64,000 nt of DNA from Pollutimonas thiosulfatoxidans (GTDB lineage Bacteria; Pseudomonadota; Gammaproteobacteria; Burkholderiales; Burkholderiaceae_B), in NCBI RefSeq assembly GCF_004022565.1, contig NZ_CP022987.1, positions 2,108,001 through 2,172,000 on the forward strand. Reading direction: 5' to 3'. Positions 52,008-60,631 of this stretch are shown one piece after another (the first letter of the stretch is position 1; the number at the start of each line of letters is the position of its first letter). Both the position numbers and the translations under genes were made by a program. The notes below the pieces were generated by a model that was not told where the DNA came from, ran no database searches, and saw only the letters and a program-made list of their open reading frames with translations.

Positions 52008-53003
52008 TCAACCATTTACTGTGACACCCGCACGGTCGATGATTTGAGACCACTTCTGATAGTCGCCGACAACCACCTTTGAGGCTTCCGCGCGGGAAAC
52101 ATTTGCAGGTTCGAGCCCCGCGCCAGTCAATGTCTTCTGGGTAGCCGGGTCAGAATTTGCCTCCGACATAGCCTCCGCAAGGAGAGAAATCGCTTGCTCA
52201 GGTGTTCCCTGCGGAGCAAACAGTCCGAACCACGAGTACACCTCAAAATCGCCCCCGAACACCTCGGCAACGGTCGGGACGTCCGGAAAGTCCTTGTGCC
52301 GTTGACGCCCAGTGACTGCATAAGCCTTGAGCTTTCCTGATTGGATATGTTGCGCCAAAAAGGATGTGTTATCGAAGACTGTGTCGATCACCCCACCCAG
52401 CAGATCGATGAGTGCTGGAGCACCACCTCGGTAGGGAATGCTCAGCATCTGAATGCCGGTAAGCTCTTTAAAATACTCCGATGCAAGGTGTGCGAGCGTT
52501 CCGTTACCGCCATTACCCATATCCAATGGAGTATTTTTTGCATACGCTACCAGTTCCCTGATGTTGTTCGGTTCGAGCGAGGCCTTGCCAGCCAGGATCA
52601 TGGATCCGCGCGTACTCAGTCCGATGGGAACGAAAGAAGTTTCAGGACTGAATTTCGCGTTCGCATACAGTGCAGGCGCCACCGCAAGACTACTGGTGCC
52701 ACCCCATAAAAGGGTGTAGCCATCTGCGGCTGACTGCGCCACTTGGGTGGTTCCGAGTATCCCGCCGGCACCGGGCTTGTTCTCTACCACAACCGGTTGC
52801 CCCAGCGCCACGCTCATCGCGCGGGCGATCACCCGGGCGCTGGCATCCGTGGGCCCTCCCGGTGCGAAAGGAACCACGATGGTTATCGGTCCCGAAGGGA
52901 ATTTTCCTTGCGCGAATACCGAAGGAAGAACCAGTTGGCTCGCTGCTGCTGCACCCAAAACCGAAAGGAACCGACGTCGAGTTGTTATTGAAATTTTGTG
53001 CAT
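52008..53003 (-). CDS. Bug-family (tripartite tricarboxylate transporter type) substrate-binding protein
   Basis: 331 residues, start behind AGGAGA. The signal peptide has an RRRFL motif near residue 10 and could use the Tat route. The blocks ITIVVPFAPGGPTDASARVIA, GQPVVVENKPGAGGILGT, NGGNGTLAHLASEYF and IPYRGGAPALIDLLGG are the Bug family signature, which is greatly expanded in Bordetella and relatives. It binds a carboxylate, plausibly the aromatic acid fed into the adjacent hmgA-fahA pathway. No TctA/TctB membrane genes are present here. Confidence 0.95.
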   Translation of the reverse strand: MHKISITTRRRFLSVLGAAAASQLVLPSVFAQGKFPSGPITIVVPFAPGGPTDASARVIARAMSVALGQPVVVENKPGAGGILGTTQVAQSAADGYTLLWGGTSSLAVAPALYANAKFSPETSFVPIGLSTRGSMILAGKASLEPNNIRELVAYAKNTPLDMGNGGNGTLAHLASEYFKELTGIQMLSIPYRGGAPALIDLLGGVIDTVFDNTSFLAQHIQSGKLKAYAVTGRQRHKDFPDVPTVAEVFGGDFEVYSWFGLFAPQGTPEQAISLLAEAMSEANSDPATQKTLTGAGLEPANVSRAEASKVVVGDYQKWSQIIDRAGVTVNG

Positions 53004-53038
53004 ATTGTCTCCTGTTGTGAATCGAAAAATGATGTGAT

Positions 53039-54358
53039 TTATCTAGCAGGCAACACTATTGCCGTAACTTCGCCGAGTCCTATCCGAGGAAAACCTGGGG
53101 CATCACACCAACCAGTCATGACAATCTCGTCGCCGTCCTCGACAAAAGTCCGCTTTTCCCCGGTGGGCAAATCAAACCCAACCGTTCCACCGTTGGTGAA
53201 CTCCATCAGACATGCGCGCGAATCATCCGTAGGACCTGACAACGTTCCCGAACCCAACACATCACCTGCCTCGAGGTTTGTTCCATTTGAAGTCTGGTGG
53301 GCTACAAGCTGGGCAATCGTCCAGTAGTTCTCTTTAAAATTACTTGTCGAGATCTTGTAAGCATCGATCCCTTCCGCCCGCATCTTAGCTGTACGAATGA
53401 GTACGTCGACTCGAACCTGCAGTCCGCCTTTGGAGCGCATATCCGCATCGTCCAGATGCGGTAACAGCTTGCGCTCACCGTCCTCGCTCCATGGCGGCGA
53501 TGTCCAATACGGAGCTAATGCGTCGGCTGTTACGACCCAGTCGCCTAAGTGAGTCGCAAAGCTCTTACCCAAAAAGGGTCCAAGCGGAGCATATTCCCAG
53601 AACTGGATATCCCGCGCGGACCAGTCATTAAGCAGTCCGATGCCAAACACATGGTTCAACGCAGAACCAATGGGGATGGGCTCACCCAAAGCATTTTGGG
53701 CGCCGCTGTAGATAGCTAGTTCAGCTTCATAGTCGAGGCGTCTGCACGATACATATTCCGGCCCGCCGGACAGAGTTTTGACCTGGCCACGCGGTCGGTG
53801 GAACGACGTTCCTGACGCAAGAATCGACGATGTGCGGCCATGATAGGCGACCGGCAGCCAATGGTAGTTCGGGAGAATCGGTGCGTCGGGCCGAACCAGG
53901 GCGCCGATACGTGCGGCATGGTGAATAGATGAATAGAAATCGCTGAAGTTGTACGGCTTGACGGGTAGAACCAAAGCCGTATCCACCTGCGCACGGAGAT
54001 AGGGCTTAAGCTGCTTCTGCAGCGCATCGCTGGCGTCCTCGGACAATGCAGCAAATAGCGCATGGCGCAAGGCCTTGGCCGCGTACGAACCTGCCATCAT
54101 AAGGGGGCGCATCTGCCCGCCAGCTACATACTGTAGCGCGTCGCGCAGTGATTCCGGTAGTTCGACGGCTATGGCAACAGCCGTCAAATCGAGAATGCGA
54201 TCACCAATCCCGCATCCAACCCTGGACTCTCCGGCTTCTTCAAAACGGCACAAGGGCAAGTTCTGAATCGGAAAATCGGACCCGGCGTTGGCGGATATCA
54301 CCCAACTTCTGGCTGTTGGGTTATGTGTGTGATCGAGTTGCTGTACAACGGTGCTCAT
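53039..54358 (-). CDS. fahA: Fumarylacetoacetase
   Basis: 439 residues from the ATG at 54358, set by the ATGA overlap with hmgA. An N-terminal SH3-like domain (SWVISANAGSDFPIQNLPLCRF) precedes the catalytic fold with metal ligands in YNFSDFYSSIHHAARIG, RRLDYEAELA and GLLNDWSARDIQFWEY. It splits fumarylacetoacetate into fumarate and acetoacetate, the last step of homogentisate breakdown. It is co-translated with hmgA. The intermediate isomerase (maleylacetoacetate isomerase) is not found in the window. Confidence 0.96.
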   Translation of the reverse strand: MSTVVQQLDHTHNPTARSWVISANAGSDFPIQNLPLCRFEEAGESRVGCGIGDRILDLTAVAIAVELPESLRDALQYVAGGQMRPLMMAGSYAAKALRHALFAALSEDASDALQKQLKPYLRAQVDTALVLPVKPYNFSDFYSSIHHAARIGALVRPDAPILPNYHWLPVAYHGRTSSILASGTSFHRPRGQVKTLSGGPEYVSCRRLDYEAELAIYSGAQNALGEPIPIGSALNHVFGIGLLNDWSARDIQFWEYAPLGPFLGKSFATHLGDWVVTADALAPYWTSPPWSEDGERKLLPHLDDADMRSKGGLQVRVDVLIRTAKMRAEGIDAYKISTSNFKENYWTIAQLVAHQTSNGTNLEAGDVLGSGTLSGPTDDSRACLMEFTNGGTVGFDLPTGEKRTFVEDGDEIVMTGWCDAPGFPRIGLGEVTAIVLPAR

Positions 54359-55662
54359 GCTTTCTCCGGGAGAGTAACGCGCTGGAATCCTTGCCACGCG
54401 CTGTGATAATCGTTCTGACGCGCGGTACTTTCCAATGCTTTAGTCGTAGCCACAAAAGGCAGCGCAGATTCAAGGACAAATGCCATCGTCCCTAACAAAT
54501 ACTCAGGCTCAAGCTTGCGAGTGGACGCTGCTACCCAAGAGGATGCATCAGGCCCATGGCCCATCATGCAGTTATGAATGGCGAGTCCACCTGGCTGGAA
54601 TCCATCTGAGCGCACCTCATACTTGCCAACTACCAGACCCATTGCTTCGCTCATCGTATTCCGGTGGAACCAGGGTGGTCTGAAAGTGTCTTCGGCAACT
54701 TGCCAGCGCGGTGGAAAAATGGCGATCTCGAGGTTCGGCGCGCCCGCCGGGCCACCTGCCGATGTGAGCACTGTAAAAATAGAGGGGTCAGCATGGTCGA
54801 AACTAACTGTGTTAACGACCATGAACCTGCTTAAATCGTACTTGCAAGGTAGGTAGTTTCCTCGCCATGCCACCACGTCCAACGGCGTAAAAGCCAGGTC
54901 CGTTGCCCAAAACGAGCCGGCGAACTTGTTCACCCAGCGCATGGGACCTCGGCGGTCATGTACTTGAGCGACCGGATGAAGAAAGTCACGGGCTGCCGCC
55001 AGACCGTTCGCCCCTATTGGGCCAAGGTCAGGCAGTTGAAACGGTTGCCCATAGTTTTCAATCAAATACCCTCTGGCTTCGCCCCCTTTCTCGGGCTGGG
55101 CAAGAAGCTTCACGCCTCTGGGGATAAGCGCGATCTCACCCGGAACGATCTCCAGAACTCCAAATTCGGTGTGACAGCGCAATTTGGAGGTAGTTGGGAT
55201 CCACAACATTTCCGCATCGGCGTTCGAAAACGCTGGCGCATCGGCATCCTCTGAAATCGCATACGCGTGCACAGCGCCCCCGCTCCGTCCGGCGCACGAT
55301 CCTGTGATCGTTAGAGTAACGACACCGAAGGGAAACGCAGCGGGCACCAGCTCGTCGGGCTGCCGTTGTAAGCGAATCCTGTTGCCCTCCGCCACCGTCG
55401 CGCTCTCCGACAGAAAATCTTCAGCATCAATCATCACAAACGCACCATGGCTTGCCGTGGGCATCTGTTTATAGAGCCATGATCTCCGGCTAAGGTGCCG
55501 GGGCGTTACAAAAGGCGATCCCGATAACTGCTCGACATACAGGCCAAAAGGCGCTTGTTGTGGGGAATTTCGCCCTACCGGCAATGCTCCCGGAATCATC
55601 TCTGATTCAAGTTCATTGCCGAAGCCACTAAGGTAAGTGAGGGCCTCTTCTTTATGCTGCAA
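54355..55662 (-). CDS. hmgA: Homogentisate 1,2-dioxygenase
   Basis: 435 residues from a TTG at 55662, supported by a perfect AAGGAGG six to seven bases upstream. Opening YLSGFGNELESEMIPGALPVGRNSPQ and the iron-site region FRPPWFHRNTMSEAMGLVVG, GGLAIHNCMMGHGPD are canonical for HmgA, with both histidine ligands and the glutamate present. It opens the ring of homogentisate to maleylacetoacetate. It leads the hmgA-fahA pair and may be co-transcribed with the flavin monooxygenase 85 bases upstream. Confidence 0.96.
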   Translation of the reverse strand: MQHKEEALTYLSGFGNELESEMIPGALPVGRNSPQQAPFGLYVEQLSGSPFVTPRHLSRRSWLYKQMPTASHGAFVMIDAEDFLSESATVAEGNRIRLQRQPDELVPAAFPFGVVTLTITGSCAGRSGGAVHAYAISEDADAPAFSNADAEMLWIPTTSKLRCHTEFGVLEIVPGEIALIPRGVKLLAQPEKGGEARGYLIENYGQPFQLPDLGPIGANGLAAARDFLHPVAQVHDRRGPMRWVNKFAGSFWATDLAFTPLDVVAWRGNYLPCKYDLSRFMVVNTVSFDHADPSIFTVLTSAGGPAGAPNLEIAIFPPRWQVAEDTFRPPWFHRNTMSEAMGLVVGKYEVRSDGFQPGGLAIHNCMMGHGPDASSWVAASTRKLEPEYLLGTMAFVLESALPFVATTKALESTARQNDYHSAWQGFQRVTLPEKA

Positions 55663-55747
55663 AATTAACCTCCTTGGTTCTCGTGGTGAAGATGGTCAAA
55701 TTTGGAGCAGCGGCGCCGACGAAGAAAACGATCCGGCATCCGCTGCT

Positions 55748-56941
55748 TCAAATGACCACCTCATCAACGTTGTAGGAGAACACCCAGTCATAGCGCTCGC
55801 TCACTTTCTCTGAAGTCCACTCAGTGCTTACATAGCTCTCGGCCGCCCCCGGGGTGGCTAGCAATGGATTATGAAATCGTTGCAGGTTGTTTGCGGAGCC
55901 GCGTACAATTTTGGTCGTGCGATCAATACGCAACGACTGATATACCTGCAATGCAAGCTCTACATCGTCCGCATACTTCTTGAGACAACGCGCCAACACA
56001 TAGCCATCCTCGATAGCCATTGCAGCTCCTTGCGACATAAACGGAAGGGTTGCATGTGCAGCGTCACCCAATAGAGCGACTCGGCCGGAAACCCAGTTCG
56101 TCATAGGCTCGCGTACCATCAAAGCCCAAACAAAAGGAGTGATGAGCGATTGTGCGAGTGTTAATACGTCCGGATGCCAGCCCTTGAAGTCCGCCACGCA
56201 TTCGTCGACCGTGCCTTTAGCCGTCCACGACTCGTCGGTCCAGTTCTCTTTTTCCAGTATTCCAACAAAGTTGACCAACTCACCATGCCTCAAAGGGTAG
56301 TGAACAACGTGAGATCCAGGACCCATCCAGTTCACACCGAGTGGCTCTCTTAGGTGCTCCGGTAAGTCTCTTGACGGAATGACACCTCGCCATGCCACAC
56401 AACCCGAGAAGGTTGGCTCGTCGGTTGCGATCAACTTGCTCCTCACAACCGAATGCACGCCATCCGCGCCAATAAGTACGTCAGCTCGCAGAGCTTGGCT
56501 ACTTCCAAGCCGGACCACAACCTCTTCTCCTTGCTTCTCCACATCAACTACTGCTGCGTTGAGATGAATCGCATCCGGCTTTTCCTGACGCACGGCCTCA
56601 ACCAAAACTCGGTGTAAATCGGCTCGATAAGCAGTGAAATAGGGATAACCGTAGCGCCTCACAGAGTCTGCCCCAAAATCAAACAGCTTCCAGGTTTGCC
56701 CCGTGTTCCATAGGCGAAATCTTTTCCCCGACGGCATGCTCGAAATGCCGAGCAACTGCTGCTCAAGTCCCAACTGGTAAAGGGGACGCACGGCATTAGC
56801 ACTAAGTTGCACGCCAGCGCCTACCTCTTTAAGCTCGGAAGCCTTTTCCAATACAGTGACATCAAAGCCTTGCTTTAGTAGGGCTAGTGCCGCCGTAAGC
56901 CCACCGATACCAGCGCCAGCGATAATAATTTTAGGAGTCAT
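55748..56941 (-). CDS. FAD-dependent aromatic monooxygenase (salicylate/3-hydroxybenzoate hydroxylase-like)
   Basis: 397 residues. The FAD loop IIAGAGIGGLTAALAL opens the protein, LIGADGVHSVVRSKL is the DG motif, and GRVALLGDAAHATLPFMSQGA the GD motif, giving the group A flavin monooxygenase plan. Length and the segment VGAGVQLSANAVRPLYQLGL fit salicylate, 6-hydroxynicotinate or 3-hydroxybenzoate hydroxylases. Given hmgA and fahA directly downstream, hydroxylation of a hydroxyphenylacetate to homogentisate is an attractive but unproven function. It is divergent from a LysR gene with a dyad between them. Confidence 0.88.
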   Translation of the reverse strand: MTPKIIIAGAGIGGLTAALALLKQGFDVTVLEKASELKEVGAGVQLSANAVRPLYQLGLEQQLLGISSMPSGKRFRLWNTGQTWKLFDFGADSVRRYGYPYFTAYRADLHRVLVEAVRQEKPDAIHLNAAVVDVEKQGEEVVVRLGSSQALRADVLIGADGVHSVVRSKLIATDEPTFSGCVAWRGVIPSRDLPEHLREPLGVNWMGPGSHVVHYPLRHGELVNFVGILEKENWTDESWTAKGTVDECVADFKGWHPDVLTLAQSLITPFVWALMVREPMTNWVSGRVALLGDAAHATLPFMSQGAAMAIEDGYVLARCLKKYADDVELALQVYQSLRIDRTTKIVRGSANNLQRFHNPLLATPGAAESYVSTEWTSEKVSERYDWVFSYNVDEVVI

Positions 56942-56995
56942 TGTTTACGAACAATTCGAGTGAAGGGTGACTGAGCTGTAATTGTCAGCCAGCAC

Positions 56996-57015
56996 TACTG
57001 ATAAGTACATCAGTA
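56996..57015. promoter_or_regulatory. Inverted repeat between monooxygenase and LysR genes
   Basis: TACTGAT (56996-57002), six bases, ATCAGTA (57009-57015): perfect seven-base arms in the 113-base divergent gap. A likely binding site for the LysR protein, although the spacing is not the textbook T-N11-A. Confidence 0.6.
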
Positions 57016-57039
57016 ATATCAAATGAATTAAGTGGGTTT

Positions 57040-57048
57040 TGCTATAAT
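57040..57048 (+). promoter_or_regulatory. Extended -10 promoter of the LysR gene
   Basis: TGCTATAAT at 57040-57048, a TGn-extended perfect -10 box ending six bases before the ATG at 57055. Transcription would start at or next to the start codon, giving a leaderless mRNA. The -35 region is poor. Confidence 0.5.
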
Positions 57049-57054
57049 TAGCTG

Positions 57055-57945
57055 ATGAACATTACTACCCGCCAGTTACGCGCCTTCACCGCCGTGGCAC
57101 GCTTAGGCAGCTTTACTCGCGCGGCTCAACAGATCCACATGACTCAAGCGGGGCTGAGCGGAATCGTACGGGAGCTTGAAACACAAGTTGGGCAACGACT
57201 GTTCGACAGGACCACGCGAACGGTCACTCTGACGGCTTCGGGTGCAGCCCTTCTGCCGATCGCAACGCAAGTTCTGCAGTCCCTCGACGGAGCCTCCGCA
57301 ATCCTGGACAACATCGGCTCCGCGGAGCGTCGTACTCTTACCGTTGCCACCACTCCCATGCTGTCTTCCACCGTACTGCCCGGTGCAATTCGCGCTTTCG
57401 CGGTCACCCACCCCTATGTTTCCGTCAATATCCGTGATCTGGATAGGTCGGAGATACAGGGCCAGGTTGATGCCGGCCATGTCGATGCAGGGTTCGGCGT
57501 CTTTCTTGGTGCTGCTGTTGGAATAGATCGGGTTCCGCTCCTAAAGCTGCCCTTGCTTCTTGCCGCACCCGAGGAAGAGAAGCTGCCAACGAGCGTTTCG
57601 TGGAAAAAATTGAAAGGCGCTAAGCTAGTAGCGCTTGCAGTAGACAATCCAGTTCAACGGGTTATTGATGAGCAGTTGGGACGGATCGGCCAGGCTAATG
57701 AAGAGCGACCTTGCGTCAACAACTTCAATACCCTTCTTGCAATGGTTGAAGCCGCCTTCGGATGGGCGATCGTTCCCTCATTTGCCCGGCTAGGGGGGCG
57801 GTACAAGGTGAGCTTCGCAGAGTTGACCGGGCCCCGCATCAGCTTGGACTTTTATCAGATTACAAAGAAGGGACGGAGTGTTAATCCTGCTCTTGGGGAA
57901 TTCTCTACGACCCTCAAGCGTATCCTTTCAACTCCAGTTAGCTGA
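57055..57945 (+). CDS. LysR-family regulator of the homogentisate-type cluster
   Basis: 296 residues. Winged helix: NITTRQLRAFTAVARLGSF, AQQIHMTQAGLSGIVRELE, FDRTTRTVTLTASG; then a co-inducer domain. It is divergent from the flavin monooxygenase gene across a short gap with an inverted repeat, the classic layout of a LysR activator and its target. The inducer is presumably the aromatic substrate or an intermediate. Its stop shares a base with the ATG that opens a remnant reading frame (TGATG). Confidence 0.92.
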   Translation: MNITTRQLRAFTAVARLGSFTRAAQQIHMTQAGLSGIVRELETQVGQRLFDRTTRTVTLTASGAALLPIATQVLQSLDGASAILDNIGSAERRTLTVATTPMLSSTVLPGAIRAFAVTHPYVSVNIRDLDRSEIQGQVDAGHVDAGFGVFLGAAVGIDRVPLLKLPLLLAAPEEEKLPTSVSWKKLKGAKLVALAVDNPVQRVIDEQLGRIGQANEERPCVNNFNTLLAMVEAAFGWAIVPSFARLGGRYKVSFAELTGPRISLDFYQITKKGRSVNPALGEFSTTLKRILSTPVS

Positions 57946-57974
57946 TGCCACGGCTTCATCACTGCTCGCCTCCG

Positions 57975-58059
57975 GCCGTCTTCATTGCGGTCCTGAACGA
58001 CGAGCAGCGCGCGCAGCTGGACTACCTGCTGCGTTGTTTTCTGTCAGGCCTGGAGGCGG
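57975..58059 (+). pseudogene. Possible MarR-family C-terminal remnant
   Basis: Reads AVFIAVLNDEQRAQLDYLL followed by RCFLSGLEAE, which resembles the last helices of MarR regulators (the L.eEraqLd.LL.k.L.gLe pattern). No DNA-binding part precedes it; the LysR gene ends just upstream. It breaks off at the junction with the TRAP-protein remnant. Confidence 0.45.
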
Positions 58060-58658
58060 AACAAGATCCATCGGGAAAAAGCCAACATCGTATGGCTGGG
58101 CCGCGTGCACGACGGCCTGAAATACCACATCTACACCAACAAAAAACCCGACAACAATTCCTTTGAAGAGATGAAGCTGCGCAGCGTGCCCGTGTATCGC
58201 TCGTTCTTTCAGTCGCTGGGCGCCCTGCCTCTGCAAATGCGGCCCGGCGAAGTCTATACCGCGCTTGAACGTGGCGTGGTCGATGGCTATGGATGGCCTA
58301 GCGTCGGCATCTTCGACCTGGGCCGGCAGGAAAAGACCAAGTATCGCGTTGACCCCGGTTTCTACAACGTCGAGGTCGGCCTATACATGAATCAGAACGC
58401 CTACTCGAAGCTTGATGACAAGCAACGCGCCTTCCTGGACGACCAGGTCCGCAGCTTGAAACCAAGTACGCGGAAGACCAAACGCTGGCAGAGCAAGAAA
58501 AGAAACAACTGACCGAAGCGGGCATCGAAATCATTGCCCTGCCACCTGACGAGGCCGAGAAGTTCGTTGCCCAGGCCAATGAAAGTGCATGGAAAGCCAT
58601 CGATCAGGCCAGCCCCAAATACGCCGCCGAGCTACGGAAACTCTTCGGCCCTAAATAA
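58060..58658 (+). pseudogene. TRAP transporter DctP-type binding protein, 5'-truncated and frameshifted
   Basis: From 58060 the frame reads NKIHREKANIVWLGRVHDGL, then KLRSVPVYRSFFQSLGALPL and ALERGVVDGYGWP, conserved parts of DctP-family solute-binding proteins. Near 58455 the homologous reading moves to another frame and continues LETKYAEDQTLAEQEKKQL to SPKYAAELRKLFGPK, stop at 58656-58658. The first ~150 residues, including the signal peptide, are missing. No DctQ/DctM membrane genes are present. It cannot give a functional binding protein and marks a past rearrangement. Confidence 0.85.
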
Positions 58659-58671
58659 TCAGCGTCTATCT

Positions 58672-59523
58672 TCACGTATTGGTCTGATCGGGCGGCATAC
58701 CTTGCGGGATCCGGGCGGCACAGCTGCCCTGCTTGCCCGATTCCAGTTGGGTGCCCAGCCCATAGCAGGTCATCGAAATGCCGCCCATGGAATAACCGCG
58801 CAGCAAGGCCTCGGGCTTGCTGCCTTCTGCAGTGGCCAGTCCGGCGACATAAAGCAGGGGAATGAAGTGGTCCGGTGTCGGAACCGCAAGGCTATAGTCG
58901 GGGTGCTCCGTAAGACGAAGGATTTCACCGGGGTCTTGCGCTAGCTGCTCGACCACCGCATCATCAAAGCGTTCAGCCCAATCGTAGGCAAAATCCTGGC
59001 GATCCCATTGCAGGCGCTGCAAGTTGTGCACCACATTGCCGCTGGCGATTATCATCACCCCGTTGTTTCTTAAGGCATCAAGTTTGGCCGCCAGATCAAG
59101 GTGGTAGTCCAAGGGCCTGAGGGCGTTAAGCGAAAGCTGCACCACCGGTATGTCGGCGTCGGGATAGATATGCGCCAACACTGACCAGGTGCCATGGTCC
59201 AGCCCCCATTGGTCGCGATCCAGGCCCACCCACTGCGGCTTTACGACTTCGGTGATCTCGCGAGCAAGATCCGGATCACCCTGCGCCGGATAATCGAAAT
59301 CAAACAATTGCTGCGGAAACCCATAAAAATCGTGAATGGTCCTGGGACGCGCCATGGCTGTTACCGCAGTCGCGCCAAAGTACCAATGTGCCGATATCAC
59401 GAGCAGCGCCCGTGGCCGCGGCAACTGCTGGCCAAAAACCTTCCATGCGTTGGTAAAGTCATTGGATTCAAGCGTATTCATGGGACTGCCATGTCCAACA
59501 AATAGCACTGGCATCTTGCTCAT
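58672..59523 (-). CDS. DODA-type (LigB-like) extradiol dioxygenase, YgiD family
   Basis: 283 residues with AGGAA before the ATG. Metal ligands are visible as His in VLFVGHGSPMNTLE and VISAHWYFGATA, with further histidines in IASGNVVHNL and PTPDHFIPLLY. The closing YSMGGISMTCYG is typical of the YgiD/4,5-DOPA dioxygenase group of class III extradiol enzymes. It should cleave a catechol-type ring; the natural substrate is unknown. It is divergent from an aldo/keto reductase gene, 88 bases apart. Confidence 0.92.
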   Translation of the reverse strand: MSKMPVLFVGHGSPMNTLESNDFTNAWKVFGQQLPRPRALLVISAHWYFGATAVTAMARPRTIHDFYGFPQQLFDFDYPAQGDPDLAREITEVVKPQWVGLDRDQWGLDHGTWSVLAHIYPDADIPVVQLSLNALRPLDYHLDLAAKLDALRNNGVMIIASGNVVHNLQRLQWDRQDFAYDWAERFDDAVVEQLAQDPGEILRLTEHPDYSLAVPTPDHFIPLLYVAGLATAEGSKPEALLRGYSMGGISMTCYGLGTQLESGKQGSCAARIPQGMPPDQTNT

Positions 59524-59611
59524 CGCATGTTCCTTCGGCGTAACCGCAAAGTTGAGTGACAGGGATTCATGTTAAATGTAGCTCATTCCATATTTATCAG
59601 CGAGAACGACC

Positions 59612-60586
59612 ATGAACCTACGTACCAATGTTGGTAAACGCAAGTTGGGCAGGACCGACCTGCAGATCGCTCCCCTGGTTTTCGGCTGCAATGTATTCGG
59701 GTGGACAGTAGACACGGACACGTCTTTCAATTTACTGGACCGCTTTATTGGCGCAGGCCTTAACGCCATTGACACTGCCGACATGTATTCAACCTGGGTG
59801 CCGGGCAACCAGGGCGGCGAGTCCGAGACCATTATCGGGCAATGGCTGAAGGCAGATGCGTCGCGCCGCGAGAAGATCGTGCTTATTACCAAGGTTGGCG
59901 CCCCCTTGGGACCGGATCGTAGCGGCCTGTCGGCCAAGCGCATAATCAGCGCCGCAGAAGACTCATTGCGGCGCTTGCAGACCGATCATATCGATCTGTA
60001 TTTCAGTCATTACCCCGATGAGCAAACACCGGTCGAAGAAACCTTGCGCGCCTATGAGACGCTGATCCAGCAAGGCAAGGTGCGCGCCATCGGCGCCTCT
60101 AACCACAGTACAGCGCAACTGCGCGAGGCGCTGGCTGTCGCTGCTGACGCCGGGCTGCCGCGCTACGATGTATTGCAGCCCGAATACAATCTATATGATC
60201 GGGCCGGCTTCGAAGACGAACTGCGCGACATGGCACTGAACCAGAACTTTGGGGTCATCAGCTACTACAGCCTGGCGTCCGGTTTCCTCAGTGGCAAGTA
60301 TCGCAGCAAGGGCGATCTGGGCAAAAGCGTAAGGGGCGGCGGCATAGAGAAGTATCTTGACGCACGTGGCATGCGGATTCTTGCTGCGCTGGACGCGGTC
60401 GCGAAAGTGCATAACGCTCAGCCGGCCGAAGTTGCCCTGGCTTGGGTAATGACCCGCGAAGGCGTGACGGCACCCATTGCCAGTGCCACCAGTGTCGAAC
60501 AGGTCGATAGCCTGATTCGGGCTACGCAGCTTGTTCTTACGCCGGCTGACCTCGCGTTGCTGGAGAACGCCAGCGCGAACGCCTGA
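59612..60586 (+). CDS. Aldo/keto reductase
   Basis: 324 residues. The catalytic tetrad is visible: Asp and Tyr in NAIDTADMYSTW, Lys in VLITKVGAPLG and His in IDLYFSHYPDEQTP. The barrel continues with GKVRAIGASNHS and QPEYNLYDR, and the NADPH-binding end is APIASATSVEQVDSLIRA. It reduces an aldehyde or ketone with NADPH; the substrate is unknown. A LysR gene follows on the same strand after 45 bases. Confidence 0.93.
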   Translation: MNLRTNVGKRKLGRTDLQIAPLVFGCNVFGWTVDTDTSFNLLDRFIGAGLNAIDTADMYSTWVPGNQGGESETIIGQWLKADASRREKIVLITKVGAPLGPDRSGLSAKRIISAAEDSLRRLQTDHIDLYFSHYPDEQTPVEETLRAYETLIQQGKVRAIGASNHSTAQLREALAVAADAGLPRYDVLQPEYNLYDRAGFEDELRDMALNQNFGVISYYSLASGFLSGKYRSKGDLGKSVRGGGIEKYLDARGMRILAALDAVAKVHNAQPAEVALAWVMTREGVTAPIASATSVEQVDSLIRATQLVLTPADLALLENASANA

Positions 60587-60631
60587 TGGGCTTGCGGGCA
60601 CTGTCGTCTTATTCTCTTTCCGGCTTAACCA

